A stretch of DNA of 64,000 bases, from positions 95,433,237 through 95,497,236 of the forward strand of contig CM046878.1 in assembly GCA_025667525.1 (NCBI GenBank). Direction: 5' to 3'. The notes under the pieces were generated by a model. It was not told the origin of the DNA and did no database searches. It was given only the letters and a program-made list of their open reading frames with translations. Positions 46,622 through 59,800 of the stretch are shown in pieces. How positions within the stretch are numbered: the first letter of the stretch is position 1; every line of letters begins with the position of its first letter. The stretch is from Glebionis coronaria (lineage: Eukaryota > Streptophyta > Magnoliopsida > Asterales > Asteraceae). Made by a program: the position numbers and the translations under genes.

Positions 46622-46914
46622 TGTGGGTTTGCTATTTTATATGATCCGGTGGTATAGTAGGGTGGTAAATGGTGGTGGTAGCCATTGATAAGTTAGAGAG
46701 AGAAGTTTGAAGGTGTTATAGAAAGAGAAAGGCAAACTGTATAATAAAAAGAGAAAACACAAAACAACAACCCCTCCTTGGAAGCCTTGGAGGGGTATAT
46801 ACAGTCACTCACGCCCCTATACTATACATAGTTTCCGAGTCTAGTATTTGCGTGAGTGACTATGATAACTAATGGGAATTCTTAAATCTCGTCACATAAA
46901 GTGAATTTCCAACA
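46622..46914 (-). mobile_element. Copia-4 3' LTR
   Basis: 293 bp. Contains TATATA (46796-46801, read on minus strand) followed by the palindrome CCCCTCC...GGAGGGG. Confidence 0.9.
46771..46801 (-). promoter_or_regulatory. Copia-4 LTR core promoter: TATA box followed by a palindrome
   Basis: On the minus strand TATATA is followed at once by CCCCTCC, 11 bases and GGAGGGG (plus-strand positions 46795-46789 and 46777-46771). The copy in the other LTR (50305-50335) is altered. Confidence 0.65.
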
Positions 46915-49900
46915 ATCTTCCCCCATGGGACGACGTGTAGAATTCCTTACAATATTTTTCCTAACAAGTACATAATGATTAAGAACAAAAGCTTCCATGA
47001 AGCTCCAATGTTGATGAAGTCTTCTAAGGACTTTGAATTCAAGTCTTCACTTCAAAATGACTCATCTTTGTAGTAACTTGTAGAAGAAATACTGAATGGC
47101 ACGAGCTAAGTAACTCATATACTTCTGGTTAAGAAGAAGCTTCTAAATTAACTTCCCCCTAATTCATGCCACATAAAATTGATGTAGAAGCTTTTAATAG
47201 CTTCCCCCTAAACCGACAATCCTCAAAAGCAGTTTCAAAGCTTTCAATAAAGCTTAGAATAATTAAGCGCACATTGGAATTTAACAAGCAAACCCCATCA
47301 TATGAAATGATAATCTTGCTATGTGTGATTGAAAGTTAGGGGCACGTCAAGTAGATCAACAACGTCTCTTCTCACGCTTGAATAATTCTTCTGAATTTTT
47401 CTTCCCCTTGAAAGTTCAAGTTATGCATACTAGAAAGAATCAAGACATTTCATCTCCCACGTAGTTGAAGAAAGGAAAACAATCCCATGTATGAAGCCCA
47501 AATACTAAAGTAGACACTTTATCCCATTCATGAAGTTGACATCGTAACACCATAGTCAATTAAGACCCGGAAATGCACATATCTTCTTCCGGAGATGCAC
47601 CAGAGTCAATTAAGTCCCGGAAGTGCATATCTCTCCATATAGGACAATGATGATGAATAATTGCAGCATCAAAACAATTAAACATCAAACAATAGTGTAC
47701 CGTTTAGAGACTGATAATGCCACGAGTTAAAATATTGATTTTCTCTACAGTTATGAAAAATGTCTTCCCGGAATGTCTTCAAATCAAAAGAATGTATGAA
47801 GTTCATCACGTGTAATCGTTGTGCGTTCAATATGTATTCTTCTTCCCCCTTGATGGTTTCGAATCCTTGGAACCAACAATAAATCATACACACATGTACT
47901 TGAAAATCTCGTGTGAATAATAAATAAGCTTAAATATATTCGGTGAGAATCAGTTGTTGATCGAAATTCTCTACTCATAAACTCTCCATGGCTATCTATA
48001 CCAACCCCCTTGTAGGCAATTTTAAGTGACCACTGATGGAATGAACCAGATATACCAAACGTGAAACTGAATAGGAATTCCTTGACCTTGTGACTTAAGC
48101 TTGCATTATTGTTGAATGAGGAACGGTGTAGAAATATACTTGAGAAATTTCTAAGTACCAAATACATTACTGAAGAAGTATATAAGCACATCACCTGTTG
48201 AAATTATCCACGTCGACTCTGCGCGTGACACTGAGTACAACAATGTAGCTCCTTTAAGTGATAGTTATCCAAGTCATCAACCATCCACCCCGAACACAGT
48301 AACTAGATAATCAAGTCTTCATCCTAAGATTAAGCACAAGCAAGTTATCTTTGAAATCATGCAACCAACCAACCCCGATTTCAAAGATAAAATAAGAACA
48401 CGCCTTCGATGAATCCGTCTTCAATTTCAAGTAATAATACCCGATCAAATCCGTAGCTAGTTAAATTCAAATTAAGCTATTTTTCTTGGTCTCGTCAAAA
48501 ATAAATCTCGTCACTTTGTCATCACTTTTAAAATCGTTAATCAAAATATTAACAGTTATCAAAAAAGATGATAAATAATATTTAGATATAATAATTTTAA
48601 CAAAATTTGGCCCATCATTTTCAATACACAAACCAATATATTGAAATATTCGGCCCATAAAACTGTTCATACACGTCCAGTTCAAAGAACCTAATCTACA
48701 TACCCGGTCCAAGTTAGATGAGTATAAAAGGCACTAACCCTAAGCATTCTCATACATTACCATAATCCCATTCTTAACATCAGCCGCAACATATCTCTCT
48801 GCCACCTAAAACATTCCGCCCTCTTCATCCATTTACATCACAAACAACAAACTTATCCAAAACCAGATCTCCTTCATCCACAAGTTTTATTCATCCAATA
48901 CTCAATCTCATATTCTCACTAAACCATACAAACGAATCATCCCTAAAACACAGTCATAGAATCCTTTAATCTTCAATCCCCATCTCTTGATCAAACGAAT
49001 CCCATAACTCAAATAATCTCTACAATCTTGTGACCCCCATCTCCTTTCAATCGAATTGATAAAACTAGCCTAACCAGTCAACCTTTTTTTTCCTTATATC
49101 TAAAATTGAAATGAGGTTCAATCTTCTTAAGAAGATAAGTGAATCCCGTGAAGATATACAAAACTGACTTCAAGATCTTTTAAGATCTTAGGTAGGTGAC
49201 TTGATTGTGTATGCATGTCATTTTTGTTAAAAGAATTGAAACAAAGAAAAAGATTTTAACATGATTGTTATACATCTTTTCTTTGAATTCGTAAATCAAA
49301 CGAGAGATATTTCTCTTGACAGATCGATGAGGAGAAATGTTCAAACACTCACGATCTTTAAAGATATGTGGTATATGTGAACTAATCTGAGATGTTGATT
49401 ACTTTGTATTTTCTGTTCGAGGCTTAATTGAAGAGGATTGTAGATGGGATTAGGTAACGTTCGGATTTAGGTAGATTGATGTTGGATTTCATTGGAGTAA
49501 TAAGGATGTTGTTTGGTTAAGGTGTTGGAAAGTTTTAAATGTGTCATGGTCTCGGAATGTCTCTTCATTAGATGTCGCAATGTTTAACAAGCGAACCTGT
49601 CGCAATGTTTAACAAGCGAACTTGACGCAATGTTTAGAAACCGAGCATGTCGCAATGTTTAACAAGCGTACATCGCAATGTTTAACAAGCATCCATCACA
49701 ATGTTCAAAGGAGCATATATGTAGCAATGTCAAAATCTTATCCAAACATGGTACTTTTTTGATTTTCTGGATCTATGTTTTTACAGATTTGGGTTTTTGT
49801 GGGCAGATCTTCATCATCAAGACAACAAACAAACCCATAAAAAAATTTAAACCATATCTTAATAAAAAACCAGATCTCGAAAAATTAAACCATAAACAGT

Positions 49901-50155
49901 AAAACTGCTAGGCCAGATCTCGAAAATGAAACCAGGAACAGTAGAAAGATGATGCTGCAAACATTGGACTAGAAAAGTGTTAGACCAATAAAAAAATTGG
50001 AGCTTTGACCAAGACAGTGATATCAATAAATTGTGACAGAAAGACATCGTGACAAAAAAATATATAATAGATTAGACCAAAAAAAATTTGACCACCAAAT
50101 TAAACAATAAAAACATTAATGATCCAAGGATTGAACCGTTGGCTTTGATACCAAT
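46915..50155 (-). other. Copia-4 interior, no recognised coding region
   Basis: I compared both strands with known retroelement domains and saw none. The longest minus frame (47784-48194, 136 codons) has no family I recognise. Around 48722 a TATAAAAG word is followed by C-rich, leader-like sequence on the plus strand, which could be a captured host promoter or leader; this is only a guess. A 25-bp minisatellite lies at 49573-49730. Confidence 0.6.
49573..49730. repeat. 25-bp minisatellite inside Copia-4
   Basis: Units TGTCGCAATGTTTAACAAGC plus five variable bases (GAACC, GAACT, and so on) start at 49573, 49598, 49623, 49648 and 49673 (this one 23 bp). Two decayed units with CACAATGTT and AGCAATGTC follow. 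Confidence 0.9.
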
Positions 50156-50448
50156 TGTGAGTTTGCTATTTTATATGATCTGGTGGTCTAGTAGGGTGGT
50201 AAATGGTGGTGGTATCCATTGATGAGTTAGTGAGAGAAGGTTGAAGGTGTTCTAGAGAGAGAAAGACAAATTGTATAATAAGAAGAGAAAACACAAAACA
50301 ACAACCCTTCCTTGGAACCCTTAAAGGGGTATATATAGTCACTCAAGCGCCTACACTATACATAGTTTCCTACTCTAGTCTTTGCGTGAGTGACTATGAT
50401 AACTAATGGGAATTCTTAAATGTCGTCACATAAAGTGAATTTCCAACA
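50156..50448 (-). mobile_element. Copia-4 5' LTR
   Basis: 293 bp, collinear with 46622-46914, with scattered substitutions (for example in the palindrome). Followed by the GGATT duplication. Confidence 0.9.
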
Positions 50449-50453
50449 GGATT

Positions 50454-51167
50454 TACCCTTTGGTTTAAGTGGGGTGGTAACTAGGGAGGATAAATGGTGA
50501 ATAGTGCCATGTTTGATTCGAAAAAGAGGGATTGGTTTGTTTGGCGCGTGTTCGTATATTCAAACTTTGGAAATGGAAACCTTGGCCCTTGTCTTTTGGT
50601 ATAATGTGTATATGAAGTATTTTCAACCCACAACACAGAATCCTTTGTAATATAAGTTTCCTTTTCTCATTTTGGCCATAGAACTTTCTCAAAAGGATTT
50701 ACAAGGGTTTGTTTTGTAATTTCTTGATTCTTGAAGGGCTGAAATGGACTATTCTTGAAACTTTAAGGTCTTCTCTTGTATGTTTGATATTGAGGAGGAC
50801 TAATATTGACAAGTCCATAATTTTGAGGGACTAATCTTGCCAAATATTCAAACTCAAGGGACCTTTTTGTAATTATGAGTATACAAGGGTATAAAGTGTC
50901 ATTTCTTCAATGATGAAGGACTTTTCCTGTACATCTTCAAATCTTCAAAGAATTTTTCTTGGAAAATCATAACTTGGGCCCGGTTCATTGTGTGGCTTCG
51001 TTTCTCGTGTTCGTTTTTGCTTATTTCTTGTGATCTTTTGTCTTTTTCACGATATACATACCTATAAAACACAAGTAACAAACAAAAGCATATAATATGG
51101 TATTTTATGATATTTGTTAGCATTTAAAGCCCGTTTTAGATTATGAGACAATGTATAATTACAGTCT
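50454..51167. other. Unclassified noncoding sequence up to Gypsy-3
   Basis: Continues 45548-46621 across Copia-4. T-rich, with repeated words such as GAGGACTAATATTGAC and GAGGGACTAATCTTGCC. No gene. It ends where gag-coding sequence of Gypsy-3 starts abruptly near 51168. Confidence 0.5.
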
Positions 51168-51238
51168 CATCATGGATCAGACAGGTGTAACGGTGGTGAC
51201 AACTACCGTAATAATACGGGTTATTCCAACAACAACAG

Positions 51239-51311
51239 GTCCCTAAGATTCTAAACCCTTTCATGTTAAGTTGTTGTATGTCAAAATTCTAACATCTCAT
51301 CACCATAACAG
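51239..51311 (+). other. Intron-like gap in Gypsy-3 gag (73 bp), counterpart of Tekay gap 2
   Basis: Donor CAG/GTCCCTAA, acceptor CCATAACAG/G. Removal keeps the frame (Asn-Asn-Arg-Asn-Gly). Only the ends resemble the Tekay gap. Confidence 0.65.
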
Positions 51312-51367
51312 GAATGGGTGTGACTAGAATGCTAAGGGTCAGCAGCCTAATCACTCCTCTTCATCTG

Positions 51368-51441
51368 GTAATATAACTTAAACTTTCAGTGTAGTCATGT
51401 TTATGCCCAATAATCATGTCTCACGCATACTTTCTGTAAAG
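51368..51441 (+). other. Intron-like gap in Gypsy-3 gag (74 bp), counterpart of Tekay gap 3
   Basis: Donor TCTG/GTAATA, acceptor TTCTGTAAAG/G. Removal keeps the frame (Ser-Gly-Ser-Gln), matching Thr-Gly-Ser-Gln in Tekay. Confidence 0.65.
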
Positions 51442-51569
51442 GCTCTCAGGTAGAGAGGGTACCTCCTAGAAGGTATACCGATCCTATCTGTACTACTTGT
51501 GGTCGTAGACATCCTGGACCATGCTGTCAGGCTGTCAGCGTTTGCTTTAAGTGTGGACAACCATGTCAT

Positions 51570-52735
51570 ATGTTGAAGGAATGTAAGAAGGGACAGACTG
51601 CTGGTACATCTGGTACTGCTCTTCCTAAACCACCAGCTTCAGGTCGTGTGTTCACTTCAACTAGGGATCAGGGGAGCAAGTCTTCAGGTACCATCACTGG
51701 CATGTTATTTATGTACGGTCATGCTGCCTGTATTTTGTTTGATACGGGTGCAACCCATTCAGTCATATCTACTACTTATGTTGCTAGAATTAATAAGATT
51801 CCCATGCCACTAGATAACATATTAAGTATATCCACGCCAATGAGAGACTATGTGCGCATTAACCATGTTCCCTTAGAATTCTATGATAAGATACGCCCAG
51901 TAGACGCACTTCCTTTAGACATGTGCGAGTTTGATTTAATCTTAGGCATGGACTGGTTTGCTAAACACCATGCCACTATCGATTGCCATATGCACCAGGT
52001 TATATTAGGAAACGTGCAAGCTCCAGAGTACATTCATAATGGTTTCATACCAGGAAAGTCTGTACAAATCATTTTTGCCTTACAAGCCCGTGCTTTACTT
52101 GCTCATGGTTGTGAAGGCTTCTTAGCTACAATTCAGGACATCACTGAAGAAACTCCATCGATTCAAGATCAGCCAGTCGTTTCAGAATTCCCTGATGTAT
52201 TTCCAAAAGAACTTTTGGGTATACCACCTATCCGCGAAGTGGAGTTTGGCATTGAGCTCATTCCAGGAGTTGAACCGATCTCCAAGGCTCCTTATCGCAT
52301 GTCTCTCATAGAGCTCAAGGAGTTGAAAGACCAGATACAGGAGTTACTGGAGTGAGGTTTCATTAGTCCGGTGTATCACCACGGGGTGCACTTGTACTTT
52401 TCTTCAAAAAGAAGGATGGCAACATGCGTCTGTGCATCGATTATCGTGTGTTGAACAAGATTACGATCAGGAACCGTTATCCATTGTCGCATATCGATGA
52501 TCTATTCGACCAACTACAAGGTGCAAAGCACTTTTAACAGTTTAATTTACGATCATGTTATCATCATCTGCGAGTGAAGGAGCAGGATATTCTTAAGACT
52601 GCTTTTCGCACAAGATATGGTCATTATGAGTTCGTAGTCATGCCTTTCGGACTCACTAATGCTCCAGCGGTATTCATGGACTTAATGAACCGCGTTTTTC
52701 ATGAGTTTCTAGAAAAATTTGTCATCGTCATCATG
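51570..52735 (+). pseudogene. Gypsy-3 protease and N-terminal reverse transcriptase
   Basis: Protease active site ILFDTGATHSVIS (D-T-G-A, 51741-51752), the linker MCEFDLILGMDWF, HGCEGFLATIQD and the RT start APYRMSLIELKELKDQIQEL. A TGA at 52353 (a CGA-to-TGA fit) and a frameshift near 52380-52410 follow, then RLCIDYR, a stop near 52537, and [18 protein letters not shown]. The frame is cut by Copia-5 just after KFVIV, before the catalytic box. Confidence 0.88.
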
Positions 52736-52736
52736 A

Positions 52737-53622
<886 letters not shown>

Positions 53623-54411
53623 CAGCTCCCACTTGGACATATTTCGAATATCGTGATTACGTTGACTAGCGTCTAGTTATACTAGCAATGTCTCTAGTAC
53701 AACTCGAGTAAGGTCTCCTGGATAAAACCTTTTAATGATTCATCATTATTATTATCTTTTTATTTCTAATACAACGTTAATAAGAATATGGATCTTAGTC
53801 ATTCTTTTCATTAACCATTCTATTTCTCATCCACAGATTAAGCAAGATTACCAAAACAAATCTGGGTGTGGCCACACAAACATCTTACTAATCCCACGAG
53901 GAGCCCAACTATATTAAACTCCAAAACAAACTTGGAGGAAATAAATTCCATATTGACTACAAGCAAAACCTATGAATTTTGCAACACCTTTGAAAATAAT
54001 CCTTATAGCTATCAGTTACGTTAGCGTTAGATTATTCCACAAAAATGGAGTAGATTCAAAACAGTTTCCTGGTATTTCGGGTCTAAGGATAACTATTTAT
54101 GATTTACTTGATGACAAAGATCCACAATGTAAAATCATATAGTTGGGATAAGTCCAATATTCGATTCATCGAATATCATCCAAAATCGATCAATATACTT
54201 TCAAGTATACTCTATAGCAATTTCGAATTGTCTTAATTTAATAATACTTCGATATTATTAATCGATAACGTACATTTAGAATAACAAATTATTCATGGAT
54301 TAGAACATGTAAAATAGGATACAAAATTAAATAACAAGAATAAACGAAACCCATCTTTATTTCATTAAATAATAATGTCTTAACATCCTTATCCAAATAC
54401 TAATCATAGAT
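53623..54411 (-). other. Copia-5 3' noncoding region
   Basis: About 790 bp between RNase H stop and 3' LTR. A+T-rich, no gene seen. Confidence 0.7.
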
Positions 54412-55581
54412 TTATTGCATGAGTTCTCTAGCTAGTTGCAGCCCAATAGCCTTGGCATGCTTAACTACGTTTGGTCTAGGAAAAGCCTTAGTAAAAGGAT
54501 CAGCTACGTTATCATCTGTGTGAACTTTTATTAATTTGATTTCACGAGCTTCCACTTGTTCTCGAACGTAGTGATGTCTACGCTTAAAGTGTCTGGCACC
54601 TTTCATGACTCTAGAATCATGGGCGAATATTATTGCAGCAGAATTGTCACAATATATATGAATAGGTCCTTTAATTGATGGCATCACTCCAATATCTCTA
54701 ATAAACTTCCTAATCCAAACAGCTTCCATTGCAACTTCTTGAGCAGCCATGTAATCAGATAGATTAGCATGCATTGCGATCATTTTCTTCCAGTCAACTG
54801 ATCCTCCATTGATAACAAACACGTAACCCGTCTGAGACTTCGTATCGTCTTTATCACATTGCCAGGACGCATCATAGAATCCTGTCACATTCAGTTCTAT
54901 GTCTAGTTTCCCTCCAAATACGTAAAACATATCTTTCATATTCCTCAAATACTTTAGAATATGTTTAACAGCAGTCCACTAGAGCTTCCCTAGGTTCTGT
55001 TGGTAATGACTGGCCAAGTTCTGAGCAAACACCACATCGGGCCTTGTGTAAGGCACCTTCCGCATGTATGCCTCCTCTTCAGGAGTTGATGCATCCATCT
55101 CATGACTTAAATTATGCTTAACTTCCATAGGTTGAAAACCTTTCTTAGAATTATGCATATTATACTTCTTCAATATCTTGTCAATATAAGCATCTTGACT
55201 AAGACCAATTAAACATCTTTTCCTATCTCGATAGATCTTAATTCCCAGAATGTATGCAGCTTCTCCTAAATCCTTCATAGAAAAACATTTACCAAGATAA
55301 TCCTTAATAACTTTAAGTCTTGGAATGTTACTTCCCATGATTAATATGTCATCGACATATATAACTAGGAATACTAAATCACTCCCACTAGCTTTGCGAT
55401 ATACACATGGCTTATCACGATTTCGAATAAATCCGAACTTTTTGATTTCTTCATCAAATTGTTTATTCCATTGACGTGATGCTTGCTTCAAACCATAAAT
55501 AGATCTTTGAAGTTTACATACGCGTTTTGGATTCTTAGGATCAACATAGCCTTCCGGTTGTTGCAAATAAATTGTCTTCAT
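54412..55581 (-). pseudogene. Copia-5 reverse transcriptase (C-terminal part) and RNase H
   Basis: RT: IYLQQPEGYVDPKNPKRVCK, SIYGLKQASRQWNKQFDEEI, the catalytic Y-V-D-D in FLVIYVDDILIMGSN, MKDLGEAAYILGIKIYRD. Next to KVPY the usual stretch before TRPDV is absent, an in-frame deletion of about a dozen residues. A stop at 54976-54978 separates RT from RNase H, which has GFYDASWQCD, KSQTGYVFVINGGSVDWKK, EVAMEAVWIRKFI, IYCDNSAAI and DNVADPFTKA, ending at 54412. Confidence 0.9.
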
Positions 55582-57185
55582 CTAAGCGACCATTCAAGAA
55601 GGCAGTTTTAACATCCATTTTCCATATCTCATAGTCATAGTATGCTGCTATAGCTATGAGAATCCTAATTGCTCATAAGTCAGCTACAAGAGAAAATGTC
55701 TCCTCATAGTCTATGCCCAAAGTTTGAGTAAAACCATTAGCTGCTAAATGAGCTTTATAGGATTGTATTTTTCCATCCATGTCGGTTTTCTTCTTGTATA
55801 TCCACTTATGTCTCACTACTTTAGCATTTGGTTGTTTATCTACAAGAATCCAAACATCATTAACTTTCATGGATTTCATTTCCTCATCCATAGCAACCAT
55901 CCACTTATCCTTCTCACGATAAAGCATGGCAGATTTATAATTAGCAGGTTCTCCAAGATCCCCTACTTCATCATCATCCTCTATATTAATACATATATTG
56001 CTATTTGCGTTTTTAATCCTTTCGGATCTACGCAGAGGAACTAACTCCGGTGGAACCGCCAGAATTTCTGGTTCTACAAGAATTATTTCGCTAGTGTTTT
56101 CAAAAGCTAATGTATCTATATGACTCTCTTCAAGATCATAATATCTCCCACTGAATTCTTGATTTACAAGATCATTTTTAAGGAAGTCTCCATACCTAGC
56201 AATAATTACTTTGTTCATAGGTGGATAATAAAAGTAGTATCCCATAGTTTCCTTAGGGTAACCTACAAAGATACATTTCACAGATCGTTGTTGGAGTTAG
56301 TCACCCGAGTCACGTTTCACATACGCCTCGTAACCCCAGACCCTTAAATAAGAAAAATATGTCGTTTTACCATGCCATAGTTCATATGGTGTCTTATTAA
56401 CCTTCTTCGTGGGAACCATATTTAAAATACGAACCGCAGATTCTAAGGCATAGTACCAAAAGGATAATGGTAAATTTGTAATATTAAACACACATCGCAC
56501 CATATCTAATAGTGTACGATTTCTCCTTTCAGATTCACCATTTTTTTGTGGAGTATAGGGAGAAGTAAGATGCTGAACAATTTCGTTCTCACTTAGATAA
56601 TCTTAAACTCTTGTCTTAAATATTCATCAGCTCTATCAGAGCGAAGAGCTTTAATCTTCTTTCCGAGTTGCAATTCTACTTCTGCTTTACACACTTTGAA
56701 TGTTTTAAATACCTCATGTTTATGTTTAAGTAACTAAACTATCCATAATGTCTATAATCATCCGTATATGTTAAGAAGTAGCTAACACCTTTCCTTGCTA
56801 CATGTCTAAGTTGTCCACACACATCAGTGTGTATTAAACCAAGTAGATCAGTAGCTCTTTCAGTATTGCTATTAAAAGGTTTCTTGGTCATATTTCCAGA
56901 GATACAAGACTCACATTTATCAAATGATTCATCATTGATATTTTCCAAAATCCCTTCACGTTGAAGCTTTTGTATGCGTGTCTTCCCGATATGTGCAAGT
57001 CTATAATGCCAAAAATTCGAAGAGTTCTTGTCAAACTTTCTCTTTTTACTCAGGCTAAAGACAAAATTATTATTATATTTTGAATTATCATGCATGTCTA
57101 TTTCAAACACACCATTCACAGAAATAGAAAATACCATCTTTGAAAACAGAAATTCCATTATTATCAATATTGTGAATAAATCCAA
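55582..57185 (-). pseudogene. Copia-5 integrase and N-terminal reverse transcriptase
   Basis: Integrase: HYRLAHIGKTRIQKLQ, the zinc pair CESC, LGLIHTDVCG (first Asp). A stop and frameshift lie near 56730, then in other frames LRSDRADEYL (second Asp; the following Gly is Ala) and ERRNRTLLDMVRC (Glu). After a stop near 56296 come SVKCIFVGYPKETMGYYFYY and a variable linker (LRRSERI), then the RT start at 55950-55673 (KDKWMVAMDEEMKSMKVNDV, VRHKWIYKKK). A frameshift near 55580 separates it from the rest of RT. Confidence 0.87.
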
Positions 57186-57269
57186 GATTCAACAAACAAG
57201 AAAAGGAAATAGCATCCCTAACAATTGAAGGTGCATAATGACAATAGTTCAAAATCAGTACTAAACACG

Positions 57270-58382
57270 AAGGTTAAACTAAATTAAACATTCCTATAGC
57301 TTCAACAGCCGCTTGTGCTCCATTTCCCACTTGTAGATATTGTTCCCCATAGAATAGGTTCCTTTCCAACTTAAATCCCTGCAGCGTATTACAAATGTTA
57401 ATACCGCATCCCATATCATATACCCAGGAATTTAACTGTATGTCAAATTAAATAATTCAATCATAAATAAAGTACCTAACGCTGCAGCACCCTGCTCAGA
57501 CTTCTTCTTTATTTATCACAACTCATTTAGGTAAAGAGGGCAGTTCCTCTTCCAGTGACCACTTTCTTTGCAATGGTGACAAGTCTCATCCTATTGAGAT
57601 CGATTCTTCTTAGAAAAGTTCTGTTTAGGTTTCTCATATGTCGCAACTTGCTTCCCCTTATCAACTTTGCCTTTGCATTTCATATTTTTGTTCGCTTACG
57701 GTTTTGCGCTTAGTCACTCTACCCTTTTGTATGGTTAGTACTTGAGGAGTAGAGGTAGACACCTTTTCCTTTAACCCCTTTTGATAGTCAATGAGCATTG
57801 CATGAAAATCATTAATTGTCTTCCCCGTGTAATGCATATTATAGTTCCTTACAAAATTCATTAAATTCCTTGTTAAGGGACCTATTGATCAAGTTAATCA
57901 CCATATTATGATCATATGGGTGACCTAGTGCAATGATCTGTTCCATGTAACCTATCATTTCCATGTAATGTGCACTTACGGATTGCCCACTGGTTTGCTT
58001 ACAGCTATGCAAAGCATCTACTAAGTCGTAGATCTCCATAGCTTGAGGCTTCTCAAACATTTCCTGGAGTACATCAAGCATACATTTTGGATAAAATAGC
58101 TCATACTTCTTTTGAAGTTGAGGTGGCATTTTCCCAAGGATTAGACAAGCCACATCAGAGTGCTTCTTTACTTCAGCATCATATGCAAGTCTTTTCTGCT
58201 TCAGAAGCTCCTTTAGCAAGGTCAGTCGGATACGACTTGGACAAGTAATCAATTGTACCCACTACTCTCTAAACAATTCGTAAGGAGCGATAACAATCAT
58301 TGAAGTTTTGGCTAGTAAGTTCTGGACGATCAAAGAAAGTTTTGAACGCCGAACTTAAAGCGTTGTTGTCAGGTTGAGCCAT
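57270..58382 (-). pseudogene. Copia-5 gag and protease
   Basis: Gag start at 58382 (MAQPDNNALSSAFKTFFDRP). A stop near 58270 is followed by the UBN2-type domain (58252-57839: CLILGKMPPQLQKKYE, MEIYDLVDALHSCKQTSGQS, GYMEQIIALGHPYDHNMVI) and a Lys-rich part. The zinc knuckle CHHCKESGHWKRNC (about 57580-57540) follows a stop. The protease reads SWVYDMGCGINICNT near 57430-57380, so the central Thr of the D-T-G active site is Met. A protease with this change is expected to be inactive. Confidence 0.85.
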
Positions 58383-59780
58383 TTCTACAAAAAATAAGTT
58401 CAAAATATTAGTATTTTCGATAATAAAATACTTTCAAGAAAATAAAATTACCCCGGTAAATTAACCATAGTATTTTCCTTGAATCCTAGAACATATATTG
58501 ACATACATCCATTACATCTGTTGATCTACTAGTAATGAAAGCATTCAACATAGTGACTTGTCGAACAATTTAATTGACAAAGAATTTTGCAATTTCTAAA
58601 TATTTAAGGGATTTACATTACCAAAAAATTTTGCATTGTAAACTTGTTTCATCCCTTCTGAATGCCTTAAGTTTCCAGATCTTACTAAGTAACTCAATTA
58701 AGTCGTCTAATCTGAAGAACGTAAAACTATCATGCGAATTCTCATTCTATGAAAGTTTTCTTTCCATCACAAAATCATCCAAAAATCTAATATGACGACA
58801 TATTTCAAGTTTTCGTCAATTAGATAGCATTCGACTTAAGTTTTAAGGGTAGAAATTTTGATGTCAAAATCAATGTATGGAATAGCATGCATACAACTCC
58901 ATAGGATAAGTTTAATAAAACATTTAGCAAAAATTTTCACGAGACTAAATTTCTACATATATTATGTTGAGGTATTGGTTAAACCAATTTAAAGAATTTA
59001 GCCACAACTATTCACATCGTACTTATTCTAGAACTCAGCTAAAGAACAAAGAAATAACCTTATTCATTGTGATTCAGATGTGAATTTGGGGTAAATCTAC
59101 ATTAAGGTATGATGAAAATAATAATCGTAGGTAATTTCAATTTGACGCACAGGCGAGCAGGGAATTTCGTCAGCGACTAATGGCATAACACCTCCTTCCT
59201 TAACTGGGTACGTGACCAGCGGTGCGTTATACCCACTTTATAGTTTGTCAAAAGGAGTATGCCATTAAATTATTATTGTGAATACCAATCAACACAAATT
59301 CTCTGTAAATTAGATCTCAAAATAAATCTTAATTTTAATATGATTTAGTCCATATTATGTTTCTTAAAAAAACCATTTGGTTACAACAATTCGTACGATT
59401 TTAACATAAACAAGTAAAAAACTAAATCATAAACACATAATAACAATTTATATGTGCAGTAAATAAATCAAATAGCCACATGCATACGATTTATTCAATA
59501 ATCATCAAATCTAGGTTTTTATATTCATATAAAAGTCTTCTCTAATTCTAGATTAATTGAATCAAATTAAACAAGTAGCACATAAAATCATACAACCATA
59601 GAATTTTATGATCCATGAAAAACATGCACGTTCATCATGCATCCACTTAAATCTCTACGGATCGTAACCATTAATCTACATGACATAACAATTAATCATG
59701 CAATTTAATCTAAAATATTTTTAACTCAAAACAATTAATAGTTAAAAAACTTTAGATTTTCGATAACTATAACATGTTAA
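58383..59780 (-). other. Copia-5 leader
   Basis: 1.4 kb between primer site and gag start, A+T-rich. The chance frame at 58574-58795 has no recognisable domain. The leader is unusually long compared with the 104-bp leader of Copia-3. Confidence 0.65.
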
Positions 59781-59797
59781 CCAGGCTCTAATACCAC
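59781..59797 (-). other. Copia-5 primer binding site
   Basis: Minus strand TGGTATTAGAGCCTGG, initiator tRNA-Met type with one change, next to the 5' LTR end. It proves that the right-hand LTR is the 5' LTR. Confidence 0.85.
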
Positions 59798-59800
59798 TAA

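Larger units (their letters stand above)
46622..50448 (-). mobile_element. Copia-4, short non-autonomous LTR retrotransposon
   Basis: Two LTRs of 293 bp (46622-46914 and 50156-50448) with TG/CA ends, flanked by a perfect GGATT duplication (46617-46621 and 50449-50453). On the minus strand a primer site (TTGGTATCAAAGCC, 50141-50154) follows the 5' LTR and a purine tract (ATGGGGGAAGAT, about 46915-46926) precedes the 3' LTR. The 3.2-kb interior has no gag, protease, RT or integrase, so movement would need another element's proteins. The Copia placement is tentative (short LTR starting TGTTGG, purine tract). Confidence 0.88.
51168..51602 (+). pseudogene. Gypsy-3 gag nucleocapsid remnant with two intron-like gaps
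   Basis: Coding parts 51168-51238 (GGDNYRNNTGYSNNN), 51312-51367 and 51442-51602. The last has CTTCGRRHPGPC and the knuckle CFKCGQPCHMLKEC, in which the Gly before His is Cys. Gaps at 51239-51311 and 51368-51441 are in the same places as gaps 2 and 3 of the Tekay gag. One stop (TAG) lies in the middle part. Confidence 0.75.

Noticed and set aside
47784..48194. 136-codon minus frame in Copia-4 as a host gene
   Set aside because: No domain recognised, composition like its noncoding surroundings, and a second overlapping frame of similar quality exists.
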